32,165 nt of DNA from Phallusia fumigata. Its lineage: Eukaryota; Chordata; Ascidiacea; Phlebobranchia; Ascidiidae. Positions 1-32,165 of the stretch are shown piece after piece. Under the pieces are notes generated by a model. That model saw nothing but the letters and a program-made list of their open reading frames with translations, did not search any database and had not been told where the DNA came from. Where the stretch lies: positions 1-32,165 of the forward strand of contig QXVZ01034313.1 of NCBI GenBank assembly GCA_008931825.1. Reading direction: 5' to 3'. Numbering within the stretch: position 1 is the first letter of the stretch; each line of letters begins with the position of its first letter. The translations under genes were made by a program, and so were the position numbers.

Positions 1-49
1 AGGAAGGGAACCCATAATTATAATTTATATTACAAAATACACTAGTGGC

Positions 50-220
50 TTTCATCAATTTTACCCTTTGGGGGGCTAGTGGGTTAACTGTGTAAAACAA
101 TCTGATACACAACAATAGCATGTTTTACAAATTCAGACATTGTTTATCAATTTGACCTATTTATTCAAACATTGTACATGGACAAGATGCAGGGGGAGAA
201 ATAAAACAGAAAGGAACCTC
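50..220 (+). repeat. Composite dispersed repeat, partial copy
   Basis: Contains ggggggctagtgggttaact, catgttttacaaa, attcagacattgtttatcaa and a tail gacaagatgcaggggg, words shared with the array at 20625-21290 and the copy at 5950-6240. Confidence 0.7.
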
Positions 221-274
221 AAAATTTATGCCTCAATTAGAAAGGCTAAAGAATAAATCAGTCAATTTTTTTAC

Positions 275-19830
<19,556 letters not shown>

Positions 19831-19924
19831 AACCTACATTTAAAATATGTTTTAGACTAAAACTATAACACTATTTTAACACTACATTATCAATGAAAAG
19901 TACATAACACACAAAAATAAAAAA

Positions 19925-20624
19925 ATACTAAAAGGGTGGCTTTCACCATACTGCCATTCCATATACACTATCACTCATCTTAAAAATGCATATATATTCA
20001 CCATGTCATTTCACATTGGGTCCTATAGTTACTTCAGCCTATTATAACATGATTATTTCTGCAGGCAGAAACACGTGGGTGCAAAGTTGTAGAATATCTA
20101 ATTTTACTTAAATTATATGATGAAATGACAGAATTGATAATATAACTAACTATGACCCAACCTAAAAACTTTAAAAGGCTACTATGTTAACTGCCAGGAG
20201 TATAGGGTAAAACACAGCAACAAATCCACCAAAATGACATCATACAAATATACAAACGGTGCTAGTGAGGTAACTACTGGGACTATCGGGTAAAACACAT
20301 CAGTTATAGCACCACAACTAGAAGGGTGGCTTACCATATGTAGACATTCTATGTACACTATTACCCGATATTAAAAGAGGATATATTCCCCACATTATAT
20401 TACATTGGGTCTTATAGTTACCTACGCCATTTATGACATAATTGTTTCTGATGGCAGAAACGCATGGGTCCCCACACATGCAAAGTTCTACATATTGCGT
20501 TTTTTAGAAAACATGTCCAGGCTATAGCTATAAACAAAGCAATCAGTGCACCACAAAGACATGTTCTACAAACTGTCCAAGTTACATCAAGTTTGGACAT
20601 TGTTTAATAATATTACACATTTTA
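19925..20624 (+). repeat. Composite dispersed repeat, two 5' modules ahead of array
   Basis: Two successive 5' modules (aaaagggtggctttcaccat at 19930; aactagaagggtggcttacc at 20318), each with the cagaaacacgtgggt / cagaaacgcatgggtcccca core, then degenerate units that merge into the regular array. Confidence 0.8.
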
Positions 20625-21290
20625 GGGGGCTAGTGGGGTAACTGCTGGGGCTGTAGGGTAAAAAACGTTAATTATTGCACCACAATGACATGTTATACAA
20701 ACTGTCAAAATTTCATCTAATTCGGAGATTGTTTAACTATTTGCCCCATTTTAGGGGGCTAGTGGGGTAACTGCTGGGGCTGTAGGGTAAAAAACGTTAA
20801 TTATTGCACCACAATGACATGTTATACAAACTGTCCAAATTTCATCCAATTCGGAGATTGTTTAACTATTTGCCCCATTTTAGGGGGCTAGTGGGGTAAC
20901 TGCTGGGGCTATAGGGTAAAAAACATTAATTATTGCACCACAATGACATGTTATACAAACTGTCCAAATTTCATCCAATTCGGACATTGTTTAACTATTT
21001 GCCCCATTTAGGGGGCTAGTGGGGTAACTGCTGGGGCTATGGGGTAAAAAACATTAAATATTGCACCACATTGACATTTTATACAAACTGTCCAAATTTC
21101 ATCTAATTCAGAGATGGTTTAACTATTTGCCCCATTTTAGGGGGCTGGTGGGATAACTGCTGGGGCTATAGGGTAAAAACATTAATTAGTCCATGACAGT
21201 AACATGTTATACAAACTGTCCAAATTTCATCAAATTTGGAGATCGTTTAACTATTTCCCCATTTTAGGGGGCTAGTGGGGTAACCGTTGG
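20625..21290 (+). repeat. Tandem array, about 129-bp unit, five units
   Basis: The landmark gggggctagtggggtaactg starts at 20625, 20754, 20883 and 21011, with degenerate forms at 21140 and 21267, giving spacings of 129, 129, 128, 129 and 127. Each unit also has gcaccacaatgacatgttat and caaactgtccaaatttcatc. Divergence between units is low, so the array expanded recently. No unit is coding. Confidence 0.95.
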
Positions 21291-21395
21291 TATAGGGGGT
21301 ATTCCTTGGGGAGGAAATTAATGGGTTAAGGAGAGGAATTTCCACTTCATAGTACAGATGTTCATGATAAGTGTAGTATTTCTTTTTAGGTAGAC

Positions 21396-21505
21396 CAGTG
21401 CTTCCAAACTTTTTAGTATTGCTTTTTATAACTTCTTGTCTAATAGGGTGGGAAGTTCCAAACTAAGCAAAGGGGGGATGCATCAAAAAAGGTTGCGAAC
21501 CAATG
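21396..21505. mobile_element. Short hAT-like fragment, about 110 bp
   Basis: The ends cagtgcttccaaacttttt and aaaaaaggttgcgaaccaatg-type sequence resemble the CAGTGGTTCCCAAACTTTTT terminus in inverted orientation. No TSD seen. Confidence 0.45.
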
Positions 21506-21534
21506 GACTGTGGGGTCAAACTAAACTGGTCACA

Positions 21535-21690
21535 CACCACCTTGACCATATTTACAAGCTGTAAATGTTTCATGCACATCGATCAAAAATTTCATGCCAA
21601 AAGTGTGTGGACAAACTGCAGGGAAGAAAAAAAACACAAGAGACACAAGGAACACAATGTGTGTTCCCTTCAGAAAGGGAACCCATAACT
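21535..21690 (+). repeat. Composite repeat, complete 3' module
   Basis: Contains ccttgaccatatttacaagc, tgtaaatgtttcatgcac, gtgtggacaaactgcaggga and the terminal hairpin ttcccttcagaaagggaacc. Confidence 0.7.
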
Positions 21691-22693
21691 ATGTTTGCAT
21701 AAACAGTTCTTACCTGTTGTGTGATGCTTTGGTGCAAAAACATGGGTGCCTTCGAATACTACAGGTTTCCTTTTTATGAAGGTGCACATGGCACTTTACT
21801 TTGATACTGCAGTTATTTTAACATAGCCAATTCACCCACCACTTCCATTCGGTACTGTGCAGCAATATACAATGCAAAAAATTTCCCAAACAGCCAAACG
21901 CAGCTTTTACCTGACAAATTTTTGTCAAAAACTATGTGCTTTGGTTTTCATAAAATCTGTTTGATAAGTTTACACTTTTCGGAGGTGTTAAAAACAAACT
22001 GCATGACAAAAATTTTACTCACAAAAGCTGTAACAAATGCTTTTTAATTTTATATTTTGAAGGGCCATGTTACAGACAAAGTCCCATAAAAGTCATAAGT
22101 CACTTGTTTTCCCGGACCGACACAAAGATTTTTACATACAATTGGGGCTGGTGCTGCTAAACGTTGTGATAACATTTAAGAAAATACTAGTGTGCCCAAA
22201 CTGTCAAGGAACAAGATAATCAGGCGATACGAGAGCAGTAAATTCTGTTTAGTGTTCATACGTTCAAAATTTTCCCGGGTAATCTTAACTTACCCTGCTG
22301 GCCTGCTTATGCGAAAGAGAGAAAAGAGAAAAAAGAAAATCAGGTAAATTAACAGGTAAATACTAAAAAGGTTTTCCGTGGTAAATCCAACAAATTTATC
22401 CGATTAAAAATGGTGGGTAAATTTTTATAATTACTGGGTAAATTTTTATCAGATGTGCAGATTCACGGTCGTGGAAGCCATGAATGCTTGAAATAAGTTG
22501 TGAAAGTGGGAAATGTGGAAAAATGACAGTGGTTTTCTCCGTTTACTAAAAGTTGGTGAAAACAATTTATTTTCTATTGTGTTTTGCGGGCAGGCACTGT
22601 ATCGAAACTGTGGAAGCAGCGAAACCTGGAGTCAATTTAAGCAGAGGGAACAGATGGTGTTTGAGAGTAAAATTTACCCGGAATGTTAAGTCA

Positions 22694-22770
22694 GTATTCA
22701 TTTTGTGCAGATGACGTCACATCGATTGGCGAAAAGTTAAGAAGTCACAATACAGAATTTTATGTCATAA
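22694..22770 (-). repeat. Dispersed repeat with CRE-like TGACGTCA, copy 1
   Basis: The reverse complement (gacataaaattctgtattgt ... gacgtcatctgcacaaaa) matches 30557-30622. It includes TGACGTCA at 22712-22719. It lies between the divergent genes. Confidence 0.7.
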
Positions 22771-23210
22771 ATATTGGGTTCGGGTTGCCTTCGACTCAGG
22801 CAGAATGCCGTTAGCTTTTGCAAAACTAGCTTTGAACCCTTTCAATATTTAAAATCAAATTTTAGGCTTCATTCTTATACACAGACAAACAAAGTAGCCT
22901 AGATAGACTAACATAAAACATTTTTGTCCAACGCCTTGGCAGAACATACATACATTATTTATTGGTCACGCTTCCCATAGCGAAAAAAAATTGCAGGAAT
23001 AAAAGTACAAAGTAATCGGTATTCGGCGTGCAGGGATCAGTGAAAGGCCAAATATTGGCCGTCGAGTCACTGACCCGTTATTTTCTATTTAGAAAGGGGG
23101 AAAAGACGTCTAGTGAAAGTAGTGGGCAGAATACTGGAGCAAACGAAAACGCACTTAAGAAAAGCAAGCAAAATCACAACAAAAAGTGTAGCAGATGCGC
23201 AACATTTTAG

Positions 23211-23273
23211 TAATAACAAAGGAACCACCAGAAACATTTTATTAATAACAAAGGAACCACCAGAAACTGAACT
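23211..23273. repeat. 32-bp tandem duplication
   Basis: taataacaaaggaaccacca plus gaaac occurs at 23211 and again at 23243. Intergenic. Confidence 0.85.
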
Positions 23274-24484
23274 TTTCTACAATACTAGACCAAAATGACG
23301 ATCGGAATGTTTGGCAGAACATGATGACTACTTTTGAGGCCAAGAGAAAGACACGACTGACCGCACTGTGCATGTTAAGCTTATACTCCCATCGGGCAGC
23401 CATAGCCATTTAAACCAACATTTACCTCTTAAACCAACAGTAACTTCATTCCAAAATTATTTTTAGGCTTTCGGTATTATTTGTACAAAACAATCCAGAC
23501 GAACAAAAAGTTTCGATCGGACCACCTCGCGCGGAGGTCCGCCAAAAACATGAAAAATTCGCCGAGTCGACGTGACTTTTTGACGGAACCAAATGCTTCG
23601 ATGTATTTTCCGCGAAATAACGATCGCATACTATTTTTTCATGAACTATTGTCGTCTATAATTATATAATCGCACAAGTTGGGCTTCATCGCAAACTTTT
23701 GATAAACCAAGCAGTGGTTTGAGAGCCGTAACACACTTTGCCCAATTAATTTTCTATCTAACGGCGTCCCTGCAACGGCCTATACCCTCACAATATGGAG
23801 CAAATTATGGTTGCGATGTGATAACATTATTTTTGTCAAAAAACTTGCTGTTGACGTAAATTTTTTTACGGCAATCTGTTCTATACATTGAAAAGCAACT
23901 AAACAGGTTACAAAGGGACAAAATACAAAAAATCCAGGGGTGCGTATCTTTTAAAAACATGTCCTCCTTTTTCAGAAAAAAATGCCTGTGTCTATTTTGG
24001 GCTATAAAAATATAGTAGCATTTGATAAACACTGCCTAATGTTTTTCTAAGTCGGTAAAAAATGAAAATGTAATAAATTAGTTTATGTACGTGCACAGTA
24101 TATCCTGTTGGTATAACAAAGAAAGGTAGACATTTTTTCCGCGCCAGTGATTTTTTTCTTTTTTTACGAATTGAACTATCCTCGATTTAAGTCCCAAACA
24201 AGTCGTGAGAGGAAAGAGATTTTATAACTTTGGTGCGCTTACAGTGAAATAAATTGGCATTTTTGTTGATTTTAAGACAAGTTGAACTACTAAATATGCT
24301 GACCAATATTATGCATATATATGTTTTTATATATATATCCATAAATAAATACCAACCGACCAGCATAAAATACACCCGAGAAGTTTGAATTTCAGCTCAA
24401 AAATAAATAGTTAGAACACATTAAGATATTGAAAAATCTCAGGTAGTGTATTTATAAATATTTAAAATTCTACTTTTTGGCGTA

Positions 24485-31185
<6,701 letters not shown>

Positions 31186-31575
31186 TGATTTTCATTATGT
31201 AATGCCTTTCACCATTATACTGCATCAACATGTATCATACCCGTTATATTTCCTCATGTGTATAGTTTCGAAATGTTTACGTTTCAAATGTATGCATAAA
31301 CACGTAAGATTTATTTGTCGGTATTTGCGAAAACATTGGATTGTTTATAATCCTACCAAACATATGTCAGCAAAGAATGCGAAAGATCCTGACGTTAAAC
31401 GCAAGTGTCAGCTTTAAAGGAATTACTATAATTTGCTTCGGACAAAGTTAGGTTTTTGAAGTAGAAAGAATGGTTATAGAGAAATTTGTTGATTTCAATT
31501 ATGCGTCGAGACGCATTGTGTCGTTTGAAAATTCCATGGTCAATTTTGCACGATAACAGACTGATTTGGTCCATA
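31186..31575. other. Lectin 3' flank
   Basis: Presumed 3' UTR and downstream sequence. No further gene and no clear AATAAA are visible; the open frame 31202-31417 looks random. Confidence 0.5.
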
Positions 31576-31583
31576 CTCTAGAG

Positions 31584-32060
31584 CAGTGGTCGGCAAACTG
31601 TGGGCCGCGGCCCAATTGTGGGCCGCCTAGTACTTTTTAGTGGGCCGCGGAAACCTTGCTTATGTGGGCCGCGTGGGGGCCGAAACGCGGAGTCGTACTC
31701 CATTGCTCAACATGTAAACGGTGATTATTTAACGTGACAAATAATTGTTTTGTAGGGATGCATTGTGTTGAAACAAACAAATGAACAAATGAATTGCGAT
31801 GGAACAGACAAGGTCTGGAACACATGAATAGCAAAGTAAAGTGTACTCGACATGAATTTAATTCGCGAATTTAAACTAAATAAAAAATATGGTTTTATAC
31901 ACAAAAAAGATTGATTAGTGTTAAGAGACATTTTCAATACATTTTATGAAACAAACTGTCTCAGTTATTAGTTTGTACGGAACATTTTATGCTGTGTGGG
32001 CCTCCAGTTAAGATTAAATGGAGAATTTGGGCTTTCGTAAAAAAAGTTTGCCGACCACTG
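31584..32060. mobile_element. hAT MITE, 477 bp, with perfect 8-bp TSD
   Basis: The termini cagtggtcggcaaact and agtttgccgaccactg are perfect 16-bp inverted repeats. Target-site duplication ctctagag at 31576-31583 and 32061-32068. Subterminal gtgggccgcggcccaattgt and repeated tgggccgc words mark the type. No transposase frame inside. Confidence 0.95.
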
Positions 32061-32165
32061 CTCTAGAGATAGTCAGCATCATAACGAACCAAATACAGAC
32101 GAATCCGGTTAATCGCGTAATCTGTTTTATTGCAAAGGAATCGTTAATTCCAAACCATAGCCTAT

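Larger units (their letters stand above)
21691..24484. other. Intergenic region between POLQ and the lectin gene
   Basis: No frame with coding character on either strand. It holds the CRE-like repeat, the 32-bp duplication and a locally CpG-rich stretch near 23500-23640 (cctcgcgcggagg). It should contain the 5' control region of the lectin gene and possibly that of POLQ, but no specific promoter can be named. Confidence 0.6.

Noticed and set aside
20625..21290. CRISPR-like array
   Set aside because: The 129-bp units are contiguous and similar along their whole length, with no repeat-spacer alternation, in a eukaryotic context.
23500..23640. CpG-rich stretch as POLQ first exon
   Set aside because: The minus-strand frame from this stretch ends after about 20 codons and has no conserved residues or phase-compatible donor.
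24453..24459. TATAAAT as TATA box of the lectin gene
   Set aside because: It lies only 32 bases before the ATG, so transcription would start at the start codon; in sequence this AT-rich the match is expected by chance.

Overview
The window looks like nuclear DNA of an invertebrate chordate, most likely a sea squirt (Ciona type). This is inferred, not searched. The DNA is AT-rich, genes are cut into many short exons with GT-AG introns, the two recognisable genes have clear vertebrate relatives, and the introns are full of short hAT-type elements. The three single N bases (8870, 9329, 27782) show it is a draft assembly.

Left two thirds, minus strand (275-19830, running off the left edge): 18 exons of a POLQ (DNA polymerase theta) homologue. 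All splice phases agree and together they encode 755 residues. The exons cover the N-terminal superfamily 2 helicase: Walker A, DELH, SAT, motifs IV to VI, and the following winged-helix and helix-hairpin-helix region. The polymerase domain should lie beyond base 1 and is not visible. The introns hold nearly all the repeats: a composite dispersed repeat family with an internal array of about 129-bp units, several hAT MITEs with target-site duplications (one inserted inside another), a decayed hAT transposase fragment, a decayed piggyBac tail, and a perfect 55-bp inverted repeat.

Middle (about 19.8-24.5 kb): a long tandem array, then about 2.8 kb in which I find no gene. It separates the divergently transcribed POLQ and lectin genes.

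Right part, plus strand (24485-31185): an intelectin-like secreted or membrane-anchored lectin. Six 5' exons encode a signal segment and the first half of the fibrinogen-like/intelectin domain. Three 3' exons at 30119-31185 encode the rest and give a 323-residue protein. Between the two halves lie four exons for an unrelated conserved module (pattern ISDGG..DMYDGGN ... GADGGGN ... DPSV) with its own stop codon and AATAAA. They fit the phase of exon 6, so the locus may make two proteins that share an N-terminus and differ in the C-terminal domain. Two of these exons lie in a 1.59-kb tandem duplication with an N at its junction, which may be real or a haplotype mis-assembly.

The right end carries an intact 477-bp hAT MITE with a perfect 8-bp target-site duplication.
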